From the NCBI GenBank assembly GCA_030490835.1, contig CM059973.1, positions 86,377,141 through 86,441,140 of the forward strand: a stretch of DNA of 64,000 nt. Reading direction: 5' to 3'. The position numbers and the translations under genes are program-made. Positions 32,375 to 44,860 of this stretch are shown here, in pieces. Position 1 is the first letter of the stretch. Every line of letters starts with the position of its first letter. The DNA is from Annona cherimola (Eukaryota > Streptophyta > Magnoliopsida > Magnoliales > Annonaceae). The notes below the pieces were generated by a model. The model did not search any database, was not told the DNA's origin, and was given only the letters and a program-made list of their open reading frames with translations.

Positions 32375-34098
32375 CAGTGTTTTAAAAACCGGACCGAACC
32401 GTCCGGTCCGACCGTGAACCGCTAGTTCAACGGTTCGGTTCGGCTACAGTTCCCCATTTTTGACGAAAACCGTTCAAACCGTGAGAACCGGGCGGTTGGA
32501 CCGTAAAAACCGGTCTGACCACGGTTCGGTTCGCAACTTTTTTTTAAAAAAAATAAAATAAAATAAAATAAAAATAAAAATGTCGCGGAAGTGCGGAACC
32601 CCAAACCCGAACCTCCTCCAGTCCTCCTCGGCAGTCGGCACCTCCCAATCTCCCATTTCGGCAGAGCTAGGGTTTGACCCGCCGTCGCCGTCACCCATCT
32701 GCTGCAACGGATCCAGGCAGCGAGGTCATCCTCATCGGTTCAGGCAACAGTCGCTGCCTGGTCATCCTCATCGGCATCTTCCTCATCGGTTCCGGCTACT
32801 ATCTTCCACAGCAAAATCGGCATCGTCCTCATCGGTTCCGGCTATTATCTTCGAAGCTTCTGGCAGCAAAGCAGCAAGATTCGGAGCTTCCAGCGCAAGG
32901 CAGCGAGGTCCGTCTGGGCCGTCCCGTTGCTGCTCGCCCGCATTCGTCATCTCAGCAATGCTGTTCCACAGCTAATTCGTCATCGCAGATTCCGCGAACC
33001 CATCGCTTTTTACTCTTCGTAGTTGCCACAGAGTCCAACCCGTCTTCCTCGATTCCACTAGCTTCCAGCCCTCTGCAGCTCCGACGACATCTGGCCAAGC
33101 CACTTCCCCATCTAAATCCTGCCGCGTCCACTTCCTTCTTCAACAACGATAGCAACCCTTGTTCATCCAAAGCCCCAAATCGCCCTCCTTGATCGGTCTA
33201 GTGGTAGTCTGGTATGCCGACGGTTGTAGGGCTCCCTGGGGAAAATGGCGGGGGCATGGGGGCGGAATTTCACCGAAAACTTTGGAAACTTTTTAAGCGG
33301 CGTTTGGCAAATACAGAAACTTTTCCTTACTGAAACTTTGTAATCTCTACAGAAACTTTATTTTTTATTATTTTTCATATCTTCTGATATAATTATCTTA
33401 TTTTTTAAATATTTCAACACAGTTACGACTACACGTAACAAAAATTTACTAAAAATGCTATTAATTTAAAAAAATTTAAAAATATATATACAAATATCTA
33501 AAAAAATTGATATATATTCAATAAGTTTAGATTAACTGTTATATTAAAAAAATTCAAAAAAATATAAAAAAAGGGTTAAATGCACCTGAATGCATGGAGC
33601 CTAAGTGCACTTGGGTGCATTAACTTATCTCCTCAAACACATTATAAAACATTTCACACTTTATAATTACGGTATCAAAATTTTTTACATTAAAAATTTT
33701 TTATCAATTTTCAAACACACACTTTATAATTTCTTCAAGTAAAGTAAATTTAATTTTTTCCATTCATATTTGAAATTTCATTGCAGATATTCTGATCGAC
33801 TACATAGGAATAAAAAAAAGCTATTTCAGGTTAGTGCACTCTTTTTTTTATTTGCATAATAATTTTAATTTGATGTACTTGAATGTATTGTTGATGACAA
33901 GTATAATTTTTTTATTACATAAAATTTATATATTTAATTTAATTTTTAAATAATTAAAATAAATTAAATATAATTATTACGTCATAATTATGTCATGCTG
34001 ACGTCACGGTTCAAAACGGTTTGAACCACGGTTGAACCGGTTGGACCTGAACCGAACATAAAAACGGTTCAGTTCCCGGTTCGGTTTTTAAAACATTG
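32375..34098. mobile_element. hAT element with GC-rich core, 1724 bp
   Basis: Ends CAGTGTTTTAAAAACCGGAC and (inverted) CGGTTTTTAAAACATTG, with perfect 8-bp duplications ATTTTAAA at 32367-32374 and 34099-34106. CAGTG-type ends and 8-bp duplications identify hAT. Subterminal regions are dense in GAACCG/CGGTTC repeats, likely transposase binding sites. The core at about 32580-33280 is strikingly GC-rich, with internal repeats of CTCATCGGTTCCGGCTA. Its open frames carry no recognised domain, so I treat it as a leader or captured host sequence. The right part (about 33430-33620) is AT-rich and includes GCACTTGGGTGCATT, reminiscent of the foldback MITE at 7395. Confidence 0.92.
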
Positions 34099-34106
34099 AT
34101 TTTAAA

Positions 34107-37100
34107 TTCTGTAAAGTTTAATTTTTCTCATTTTAGACCTTCGAACTCTAACAATATTAAAAAATACTATTAAGATCTTATAAAATATCTATAATGCCCA
34201 TTATATTTTAAACTTCAAAGTTTATCATTACATGTACATCATCTTATAAACATTGCCCGAGCGCAGTCTAAATATTTCATCACAAATAATTTGCATATTT
34301 TGTATTTACTTATGTGATGTTATTACACTTAAATATTCTTAAGTCCTTAACTGAAATTTTTATTTGAAATTATTTTAAAAAAAAATTTCTCCTTTTCCTC
34401 ATTATCAAATAGGCACTTAGTTCATTAGAACATACAAATCAATAAACAAAAAACAACATGAAAGATGAGCTATTTTATTTTGCTTAAAAATAAATAATAA
34501 AAAATAAAAGAAAAAGAAAAAAAGACTAAAATACCTATCAACTATCTTATAAAGTCATATGTGGGTTACAAGCCAAAAGAATCATATTTTGATTTCTGTC
34601 TTAAATCATGTTAGATTGTTAAACAACTTGCTACTCGATTCTTAGATTTTTTTTATGTATGACTAATTTTATTATCTCTTCCTAGTTGTAAATTTATTAA
34701 AGTCTTCAATTTTAATTTTTAATTAGAATTTTGTACTTGCTTCCATTTCTGTTACTTAATATAACTAGATCAATTGAATAAAATTTTCGAGCTTAATATT
34801 ATTTTCGAACAAGTTTCATAAAATATTATTTAAAATAATTTCAAATAAATTTTTAGCTAAAAATATTTAAGCTTAATAATATTATATGAGTCAATATAAA
34901 AATATGCAAATTATTAGTAATGGAATATCGGACATAATGTAATACACATGTAATGACAAAACTTTTGGGTTTAAAATTCAAACATATAAAGGGTTTAAAA
35001 TGCAAGTAGTATTTTAGATATTTTATATGAACTTGATCATGTTTTTTTTAACATTGTGAGGGTCGAGAGTCTAAAATGCAAAAAATGAACTTCGTATAGT
35101 TTAAAATACTAATAGCTAATTTCAGTGTTTAAAATACAAATATGCATAGTTAGAAGGTTTCAAACGCAAATTCTCCACTTAAATCATTTTAATTTCCTAC
35201 ATATTTTTCTTATACACAATTAATTTTCAAGACAAATAAATGCACGTTAAAATTCTACAATTCTGTATTGAAATCGGAGCAGGTGACAGAAGACTAATAG
35301 TCTATTAAAATGGCGTAATATTTAATTATCATAAAAATTTCAATAATCTTATTTTTTAAGGCAATATGTATAAGTTTAATCTTTTTAATTCTTTCAACAA
35401 AAAACATATTTTACTAACATTAACGTCGTCAATTGCTATATTTTTCTGTTTGACTTCCCATCACACTCATCCAAGCAAACTCAAAGATTTCATAGGTCTT
35501 CAACAGACAAAGTTGTGTCCCACTGACTTTACTGCCTCAACATATTTAATGCCACCGACTTCTCAATTCAAGTCTTTTTCTGTTTCACTATCCTAAGTTT
35601 ATTTACAGTGGACAATTTCCTCATTTAGAATAATTGAACACAAATGGAATTTGGAGAACCGGATTATTTCTGAGGCTTTGGTCATGTTTAGCATAATGAA
35701 TTGTAGACAAATAATATATTTGTTGTTGTCAGAAAACTGGCCTTAAAAAATCATGTTTCATGAGCCGGATTGGTCACTATGGAATAGATAATAAAATGGC
35801 ATGAGGCAATGCCGGCCAATATGAAATCGTAGTGGTTAGTGTGTGTGTATTTATGTAATCATGTTCTGTAGAAGCAGTTCTATACAATTTCCTTAAATTT
35901 TAAGACATGAATGATTAATGAAAATTTTAATTCGTTTATTATATTTAACATCATTTATTTAACTAAGAGACCAATATTATCCAAATCAAATATGTGCATG
36001 GACCGCATTGCTCAAAAATAAATATTTTTATATGTAAATTAAAAATAATGTTTAGATCTATTTATATATGTATTAGAATTTAATAATACCTTATAGAATC
36101 ATTTATCTGCTATTAGTGATATTTCAGATGATTTAGAACTTGAAATACTAATTAAAATTGATATTTAGTATTAAATCATTTTATTATATTGTTTTTACAC
36201 ATTTATATATGAGATCAATATGCAATGATACAAAACAAATGAAAGAGTTTTCGTAACAAAACCAATAATGTTAAATACAATATATAAAGCGAATTTTTTT
36301 TATCGACCATCAAGATATTAAAAATAAAGCACGTTACTTAAAAAAGAGCTATGAAACTCTTCTTCTATTATTATATTTTAATATTTATGTGAATGGATGT
36401 AAGCATGGTTCCCTGTTTACTCATAAATATACCTATTTTTTAGCAAATTAATGTCACCCATCCACATATTTGATTGGAATGAAACTTAATCTCTTAGATA
36501 AATAAATAATGTTAAATACAATTAATGGATTGAATCTTCCATTTCACATAAAAAACTTAAAATTTAAAGGGGTTGTGTGAAACCTCTTCTATGTAAAGCG
36601 GACCCATACATATATACCTCTCTTGAGATTAAAATCATCTAAAAACTTTTTAATGATTTGCTAGAATTCAACTACAATTCATGATCATAATTTTTTTTTG
36701 AAGGTCATGAATCATAAAGTGAGCAGGATTACAAAGCTTTTGAACTATGATAACTAATGATCTTATCATTTATTTAGATATCAAACAAGAAGCTCATTTA
36801 ATTAAGTCATCATTACGTGAGTTTATATACTTAAGACTAGCTCTGATCAATTGATGATTGCTACTCTATGTGGCATCTTTTTAATGCAAGTAATTTGTTC
36901 AAAGAAAAAAAAAGTTGTTCCAAGAATAAAACTGAATTCTACTTTAAAAAAGAAGAAGAAGAAAACTGAATCATACTGTTCTAAACCAATTAATCTGTAC
37001 CTTACATTTCGAATGTTTGATGACAAAGCATAGTGGCCCACAATTCCTAGTCTAGCCAATGACCCCCAAATAGGCCTACGGCCACTGATTAAATTGCAAC

Positions 37101-38126
37101 AATTTTAACTTTCCACTGTTCTATGACTTTCACGTGGTTTAGCCCATCGCGGATAGAAATTTTCTAGATAATCTTCAAACTAGGAAAGTGATATCCCTGA
37201 AGTTAGAGAAATCCATTTACATAAAGCCAAGTTTAGCAGCCACTCATGAAGGTGACTTGGAACCAAACCTCCTCTAGCTAGCTTTGAGAAAAATGCATTG
37301 CCTATATTATCTTGAATAACATATGCAGAGGGCTTTAGTCGCATATAGCCCTCCAAATAAGATGTTATTTTTATTTTTCATAAACATATTTTTTAAGTGT
37401 ATTTAAGTTCTATATCAAGTTTTATCATTTTATAATATTTTTTATTTTTTATTTTAAAAAATCAAGTTTGTATTTTGCAAGGGGTGAAATTGATTCAAAT
37501 AACTGATTTTTAAAATAAAAAATAAATATGTAAAAATATTGTAGAAAGGTAAAACTTGGTATATAGATAAAATAAACTTAGGAAAATATATCTATGAAGA
37601 TAAAATAAAAATTAAATAAATAAATATCATATTGAGGGATGTATGCAACTAATCGCATATAATCATCCCTCATTAAATAATTGAATCATCCCTCCTCTGA
37701 GCCTGATCATTGTAATCTCTAGTGAAATTTCATAGGTGGCCCAAATAGCAAATCATTCCGTTCAAATTGTGGTCATGATAAATTTTCCACCCATTTTAAT
37801 TGTAGACAGCTAGTACTAATTTTTCCGGAAAATCTCTTGCCTATGCCAGTCTTCTACACTTCCACATATTGGCAGGATCTGGCATTAGTCAACCCTCACA
37901 GACTGAGGAAATATACATGCATGCATGTTAGGACAAAGATGTAAACCAGGCGGAGAAGACAAAGAATTCTTTGAAATGATTTTTAAAAAAAAAAAGGGAG
38001 AGAGAGGGAGGGTCTGAATTTCTTTCATTTTTTTTTTCTGATCAGTTAAATTTATTGCATTTTTAGTCAAAAGGCAGTGAAAGGGAAATAAAACCGAAGA
38101 CTTTGCTCAGAATAGCATTCCCAGTC
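34107..38126. other. AT-rich intergenic DNA before the bHLH gene
   Basis: No gene is supported. The 76-codon frame at 35366-35593 has a hydrophobic N-terminus but no other support. A long-TIR MITE lies at 37328-37671. Confidence 0.5.
37328..37671. mobile_element. Long-TIR MITE, about 344 bp
   Basis: Left end GAGGGCTTTAGTCGCATATA and right end (inverted) GAGGGATGATTATATGCGAT pair, and inverted similarity continues about 110 bp. The flanks do not show a matching duplication, so the superfamily is unresolved. Confidence 0.6.
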
Positions 38127-38342
38127 TATTTAAGCCTCTTCTCCCCTTTTCCTTTCTTCCGTGCCTTCTCTCGCCATTTAATGACCTTCAACCACACATC
38201 AACCTCGCTTTGCTGAAGAAAATCCATTCACCCTTGCCCAGGAACCCCATTTCCAAGATATTCTTTGAAAGCTTTCTTGGAATCCAAAGGAAGAAGAATA
38301 CACATAGGCTTGTGTTTTTTGGTCGCCACTGTCGACCACAGA
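38127..38342 (+). promoter_or_regulatory. bHLH gene TATA box and 5' UTR exon with uORF
   Basis: TATTTAA at 38127-38133 is followed by a CT-rich start region. A probable non-coding first exon ends at 38342 with a good donor (GTAAGG). It contains an upstream ORF at 38181-38216 (11 codons). The likely intron runs to the acceptor at 39026-39027, 30 nt before the chosen start codon. The uORF is in frame with the main ORF after splicing but stops, so the main ORF cannot extend into this exon. Confidence 0.55.
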
Positions 38343-39057
38343 GTAAGGTTCAAGTTCAGATTCTGACTGAGTAATGATTGCTCTTGGAATTTCTATGATT
38401 TCAAGCCTCTTTTGCTTTATCTCATACCTTAATGTTTTTTGGTAGCCTTTCAAGCTGAATTTCGTTTGCTTCCTGATATTTTCTTAACGTCAACAGCGTT
38501 GGGCTCGTCTTTTACTAACGTCTGTTGACTTGGGAAGTGCTTTTCACAGGTTTTGGTCAGAGAAATGTCATTTTGGTTTCCATGACTTTCGAAGACTGGT
38601 CTACTTATTGAATACAGTGAATGAATGTATAATGCTGCTTTTTCAGAACTTGAATATTAGATGATTCTATGATCATTGTTCTGCGCATGCTAAATGAATA
38701 TAGTCGTAATAACCATGTTTGAGTATTTTTTCCAATAAAAACAGGATATTTCTATGTAAAATATAAACGGGCCTCTTTTTTCTTATTACCATGTCTGCAT
38801 CAATACGTGCAATTTTGAAAACATAAAAAACAATTAGTTTTTCTTTACTGATTTCCATGTTGGTGTCCTAACTTTGTTTTCAATTTATTAAACTTTCAAC
38901 TATAACTCTCTAACCAAGTAAGCTATCGCATATTTGTCATGATGTAATACATTTAATCAGATGTTTAAGTTCCGTACAGTTTGGCTGATTGACCTTTCTA
39001 CATTGGAAGGAATCCAAGAAGCGTCAGATTGATATTGCTGCAATCCGTCTCAAACTT

Positions 39058-39295
39058 ATGCAAGAGTACTTCGGGTATTCAGGGATGAGAAACGCGTTCT
39101 TTCCATCTTTTTCTTCACCATTTTGTAGCCTGGGTAACTTAGCATGCTCCCAAACGATTCTTGTGTTTGACTAATGTTAATCTGGGGCTTGTACCATTCT
39201 AATCACTTTTTTTTTTTATCATTCTCCAGGGAACACTGAAGTCCCAGCACCAAATGCTAATCTTTCTTCTATGGATCTTGAAAGATTGTATGTCG

Positions 39296-39330
<35 letters not shown>

Positions 39331-42300
39331 ATATATACATACACTTGGTTGGCAATATCCATAACCTTCAAATTTAAGGCCTAAGATTGTTATGAAGCCA
39401 TAATCTTGCCACCCACCTGCTTTTTTGTTTTCGGCCAAGAAACTAGTCCTAGAGTTAAGGAGAAGTTTCAACAAAAATGTAAGGCTGACAGTTCCTCATT
39501 TCAGTCCATTTACTAAGACTAGCTGATTGCATGTTTTTCACTCACCATCTCTTTAGTTGCCACACTGGCACTAAAACTGAAAAATCTGATAACAAACCCC
39601 AAAACCCAACCCACCTCCAAGAACAAGGGCGGGGGAAGGGGGGCGGGGGAGGAAGAGAGAGAGAGAGATGCAAGGAAAAATCTCAATAAAAATGGTGGGT
39701 GGATTAATTGCGTAGTGAAAAAAATCTGTTAAAAGCAAGAAAAGAAAAGGAAGACGGTGGAAAAATTCTCTACGGCTCGCTTATATATATATGGCCAGCT
39801 CGGCTACCTCCTGTCATTTTGTGTTATTCCGACAGACTGCCAGCTTGGCCTTACAAGCCTCAGCGGCAGTTCTTACAGATTGATATTTTCAAATTTTAAA
39901 ATCATGCATGCATCCTAAACATTTGAATTCCTTTTTGAATGTTACCCAACGATCATTTACCAGGCCTCAAAACTGGATGCCTTGGATCGATCCATCCTCA
40001 TTCATCTAGATCAGTAGAGACTCCCAATGCAATGGATGGTTTGGATGGAAAAAACCGCATTCAATTTTTCTTTTTCTTTTTCTTTTTTTTTTTAAGAAAA
40101 AGAAAAAGAGTGATCGACAAGCTTCTAACATATGCCTAGCTAATTTACTTATTGACAGGAATAGCTACAACAGCAGCGGCTTCTTCCTTGAGCCTCCCCA
40201 TGTCTCCAACGGCCTCCAGCTTGCAAGCTTTAATCACCTTTCCGGAATAGAAATCCCCCAAGCCATTGACTATCAATCAGGTCCCAAAATCGATCGGACA
40301 CAAGTGGCCCACTTCTCCTTTTTGATCATACCAGTTGTTTTATTTGTTATCTTTCTTCTGTTGGTGTTGTTGTTTCATATTTCCATAAATTAATGCTCTC
40401 ACATGCAAGCATGGAATTAAAGTAAGCATGCAAATGTTCATGTTCATGTTCATGTTACCATCAATCCCAACAGGAAGATACAGATGCTAGTGCACTGTTT
40501 TGTGAGTGATCAGCTGAAATGTGGCTTTTGGACATATGCAGGTGTTGAGCAAGCTCTGATTGCACATTCGGCCTATGAGCATAATTCCTTGCCTAAAATA
40601 CCCGGCAGATTCTCCCTCGATGACAAGGTAAGTTCTTTTGATTTTGCACTCTCCCTGCAGCCGTGAGTGTTTGAGAAACTTCACATGCAGCCTGCAGGCA
40701 ACTGCACTGTGACGTGGTCTAACTGTAATGCGTCACCCAACGCAAGCAACTATAGCAACTGTATATATTATTATTCGTTCTTATCTTATTTCTCTCTAGT
40801 AATGAATTAATGTCCCCGTCATTGGACTTTTGGTTGTCCATGTCCAGCCTTTTTTTACGAAAATATTGACAATTAGTCTTCTCAATTGCTGGCCTGGACT
40901 GATTATCCTCAATTGAATTTACTCGTATTTTGGCACCATACTCGACAGATTTGGACAAGGAGTTTCTTGAACATGACAGTAAAAGGAAGAAAACAGGAAC
41001 TAATATTTTTTTTTAAATAGGTAATGATTAAAAATTAAATCACAGAAATAATTAACTGACACAAAAAGAGACATTTACCTTCTTCTATGATAAGACGGGC
41101 TCTTTCTGCCTAAGAAGTCAACTAGATGCTGGTGAGGTCAGGAAGTAATCCGTGACTTCAAGAATAATGAGCCTCGGGCCTGCGCATCAACCTGGTGGGG
41201 CTCACATATACAAGCCTAGATAATCTGCGTACCTGTTATATCCTCACGCTTCTCTCTCTTCTCTCTCTCTCTCTCTCTCTCTCTTTTGTTTTTTTTTTTT
41301 TTTTTTGCACTGTATTGTTCTAAATCTCATCTCATTTTTGTAAGAATTGGAATGTATTTTACCAGGCTACTGAAAATGCGAGAAAACGGACAGCTGTTGA
41401 CGATTTGATCAACAGGGAAGCTGCTACAAAAGAACCTAGAAAAAGGAAAGCCATGTATACAGATGAAATGCATCACCAGCCATCCGATGAATCATCATCT
41501 ACCCATCATCAACTGAAAGTATGTAAGACGAATGTGGGGGAAAAAATATTCAAGAAATGAATTTTGCCTTGTGTGATTTCTTATGCAAGCATGTTGCTGT
41601 TGCTGCAGGCCCCGGTAAGGAGGAGCAACAAAATAGGAGACCGAGTAACAGCCCTTCAGCAGCTAGTCTCCCCCTTTGGCAAGGTCGAGACAAGAGAATC
41701 TATCTATGTCTATACACAGTTCAAATTTAAACTGATATTCAGACAGTGATAACTCAACAGCTAGCAGACTGATTTTTCTCTTGGTTTCTTTTTTTTCTTT
41801 GCAGACTGACACAGCTTCAGTTCTTCAAGAGGCTACCATCCACATTAAGCTTCTTCAAGATCAAATCCAGGTCTTGCACTGATTCCCCATCATCCCTCAG
41901 GATTCCCAAGATTCCCTTTTCATAACTTCTAGGACACAGATAATTATCAGACGGCTAGCTTATTTCGGTTGCTGCTTTGTTCTTATTTTGATGGAACTGA
42001 TGTTGTCGGTTTCAGGTGTTGAGTACCCCATATTTCAGAGTCAGACCCCCACACCATCCACAGGTACAGGACCTGCCTGCACTCTATACCTTCACAATTT
42101 CCTTCAGATAATGCACATTAATTTATCTTTCTTTGTTCCATCTCTGCCTGCTTTCCATGCCCACCCAGCTCTCTTTGTTCCACAACTTCTTCTTTTTTAA
42201 TTTCCCATAAACACCTCTGCACACCTCTGCCTGTAAATATTATAACTTTTATAGGATTCTGCAGCTCAAATAAACATAATTTTTAATGGCCATTGGATCG

Positions 42301-43270
42301 CAGAGCTTGACCAACCACATCTTTACTCCTTCGAAAATTTTTGTATGCTTTTGCAAAATTCACATTTAAGATTGAAAATTGCAAGAAGATGGGGAGGTAA
42401 ATTCAACTACTTTTTTCTAAAATACATATATTTTTTGACACTAATATGTGGACCTAAGCTTCTTCCAAAAAAAAAAAAATGTGGACCTAAGCCTATATTT
42501 ATTAGACATAAAATTTTATAATTTTTTACTATTGTTTAATATTTGATTTTAAATATTGCAAATTAATAAAAATTCCACTGTTCAAGCACTTCCCCGCCTT
42601 GAACAGTGAATATTTTTATTTTTCATTTTTTATTCAAATAGAAGGCTAGACGAAAAGAATACCCAGAAAGTATAGATGCAAGTAATTTTTTTTTTTTTTT
42701 ACTTCTATAGATGCAAGTAATTAAACAAAATGAAAATATTTAATATTACTAAAAACTTAATTATTGATCATCAAAAATGGCACAGCAAAACCCATACAGC
42801 TAACTATATTTAGATGAGAAATGATTTATAATGATGAAGAATAATATTTAAAAATATCGTACAATTCATCGTACAATACTCAAAAAATATAAATTTTCAT
42901 ATTGAAGAAATTCATGCTTATACCCACGTTGCATTATCAAAAACTAAAAAAAAAAAATTTAACAAATTGGTCATGCAAAACCTTTCCATTGATATTCAAT
43001 GCAAATATTTGCATTGAATAAGTGCCCGTTATCTTATATACTTATCTCACACTTTTTCTTATGCACAGGCACTCCTCGTGACATTATGAGCTCAAAACCA
43101 TATCCTTATATTTCGTTTTTTTTATTTTAAACCAGATTGAAGGAGAAGAGAAGCCTGATTTACGGAGCCGGGGGCTTTGCCTTGTTCCAGTCTCATCAAC
43201 CATTAACCTTGCTAAAGACGAGAGCATTATCGACCGTAGGATCGGCAGAGCCGTTTTTCCCCGGTTTTAG
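39058..43270 (+). CDS. Atypical bHLH transcription factor, 272 aa
   Basis: Nine coding exons join in frame: 39058-39133, 39230-39287, 40159-40280, 40542-40627, 41366-41518, 41609-41683, 41805-41870, 42016-42063 and 43136-43270. The C-terminal half matches the plant bHLH110/112/123-type group. It has a Lys/Arg-rich segment EPRKRKAMY (about 149-157), helix-loop-helix RRSNKIGDRVTALQQLVSPF across 169-188, the diagnostic TDTASVLQEA at 191-200, a second helix to about 215, VLSTPYFR, and RSRGLCLVPVS at about 238-248. The basic region lacks the His-Glu-Arg E-box set, as is usual in this group, so it may bind non-E-box DNA or act as a dimer partner. The N-terminus (MQEYFGYSGMRNAFF) is less certain; upstream stops exclude a simple extension. 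The donor after exon 3 (GTCCCA) is weak. Introns hold CT repeats, a G-rich tract and a (CTTTTT)n foldback near 40065-40110. Confidence 0.9.
39300..39327. repeat. (CT)n microsatellite in bHLH intron
   Basis: About 14 CT units begin about a dozen bases after the donor at 39288. A second, shorter CT run plus a T run lies near 41262-41306 in a later intron. Confidence 0.9.
39627..39653 (+). other. Potential G-quadruplex tract in bHLH intron
   Basis: Four or more runs of at least three G residues separated by one or two bases (GGGCGGGGGAAGGGGGGCGG and onward), on the sense strand of the bHLH intron, followed by a GA-rich run. It stands out in an AT-rich gene. Confidence 0.7.
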
Positions 43271-44119
43271 AACAGCAATCCAAAGACGCAATAGAAAACC
43301 ACCAAACAATCCTCACCATACAAATCTCACAATCGCCACCAAAAAGATTTTGGATCTCTTTTAATTAATCCTCGGTGCCTTCCTCATTTATGAACACATT
43401 GACAAAATCAGCCCCATTAATTGCAATACCCTGAGATAACAAATAAAAGAGCTGGAAGTAGTCTTTCGAATTAATGGGGGTTAGGTATTCTCTCCTTGCT
43501 ATAGGAAATTAATTTTAGGTATGCAATTTCTTCTCTTGATATAACCTTTTTTTCTGTTTTTCTCTCTTCTCAATTATAGATGCATTTTGCCTACATGGAA
43601 TTTTATTATTTATGGTACCATTTTTCCTAATTGGGTCTTCTTGGATTGGACCACATATATACATGTACACAACATCCTCTCGTTTCAAAAATTGTGGGCC
43701 GCACTTGTAGATTCTTTTGGCTCGAATTTATGCCTCCAATATATTTTAGATTGGTGGACCATGCATGTGTAAAAACAAGTGGACATTGAAAAATGGGAGT
43801 CGGGAAGTTTCTTAGGCAGCCCACCAAACAATCAGAAATCGATTTTTTTTTTTTTTTCTTTTACGAAGTCACAGGAAGGGAATCTAGAGCTGGGGGCACA
43901 CCTGCATTGTTCGTGTCCAAATGCTGGCGAGTATGCTCTTGTAGTTTGAATCGGCATTTATTATTGTTTGCAACGAAGCCTGTTGGGACACGTTCCAGAA
44001 AGCTATGCCAATCGAATAATGCATAGAGAAAGCACTCTTTCGTCATTATTCTTGTTTACAAGTGGACGGACGGCTTAAAAATCCTACCCAATTTTGTTGT
44101 GTTTTTGCGTTTTGTGCAC
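43271..44119. other. bHLH 3' flank
   Basis: Presumed 3' UTR of the bHLH gene followed by non-coding DNA. No gene is supported. Confidence 0.5.
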
Positions 44120-44127
44120 GGATACAT

Positions 44128-44852
44128 TAGGGTGGGAATTGGTATGGGTCGACCCGTGACCCGGCTTTGACCCAACCCGTTTTTGGTCGAGTAAAATTAA
44201 TATATTTTTGACCCGGTATAGGGATGGGTCAGAAATTTTAACCCGAATTCAAAAATATAGTCGATAGTGGGTTCCCAACCCGCCCTGCATATATAAATTT
44301 ATTAAAAATTATAAGTCTATATTTAAATATTATTATTATTTTCTTTCAAATTTCTCACTTTTTATAATCAACTCTATCAACAATAGAAAAATCAATTTTA
44401 TTCAAAAAGCAATATAAGAATCAATAAAAAAAAATTGTACATATATGACCCTTATGCGTAATTGTATATTAACCTATTTTAATAAATGTATACTATATTT
44501 TCAAATGTTTTGTTTTCTTAATTATGTGTTTTTTAATAATTAGTGAAATATCGAAACATATAATATTTAAATTTAGTATAAATGTATACTTATATTTGAT
44601 ATGTATATAAATTTTAAAAATTATCTTATTGATGCATGATCTTTTCAGACCGGTTGGAAATCTTATTTGACCCGACCTGTTATCCCGAAACCGATCCGAT
44701 ATCGACCCGAATTTTGTCCCGAGACCTAATAGAAAAAAATAAGAGTCAAACTGACCTTGTCCCGACCCGATATATAAATAAAAGTCAAACAAAATTTTTG
44801 AAAAGTAGAGTCAGGGTTGAACAAACCTGACCCGCCCCAATTCTCACCCCTA
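44128..44852. mobile_element. hAT-like element, 725 bp, perfect 8-bp TSD
   Basis: Ends TAGGGTGGGAATTGG and (inverted) CCAATTCTCACCCCTA with perfect duplications GGATACAT (44120-44127 and 44853-44860). Subterminal regions repeat GACCCG-type motifs. Its right end is homologous to the right end of the much larger element at 49324-53096 (shared phrases GTCAAACTGACCTT and AGAGTCAAAC-like), so it is a short derivative of that family. There is no coding capacity. Confidence 0.93.
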
Positions 44853-44860
44853 GGATACAT

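Noticed and set aside
32580..33192. Overlapping frames of 131 and 172 codons in the hAT GC-rich core
   Set aside because: Arg/Ser/Pro-rich, repetitive, no transposase or other domain; the core lies inside a bounded non-autonomous element.
35366..35593. 76-codon frame with a hydrophobic, signal-like N-terminus
   Set aside because: AT-rich intergenic context, no homologue recognised, no promoter evidence.
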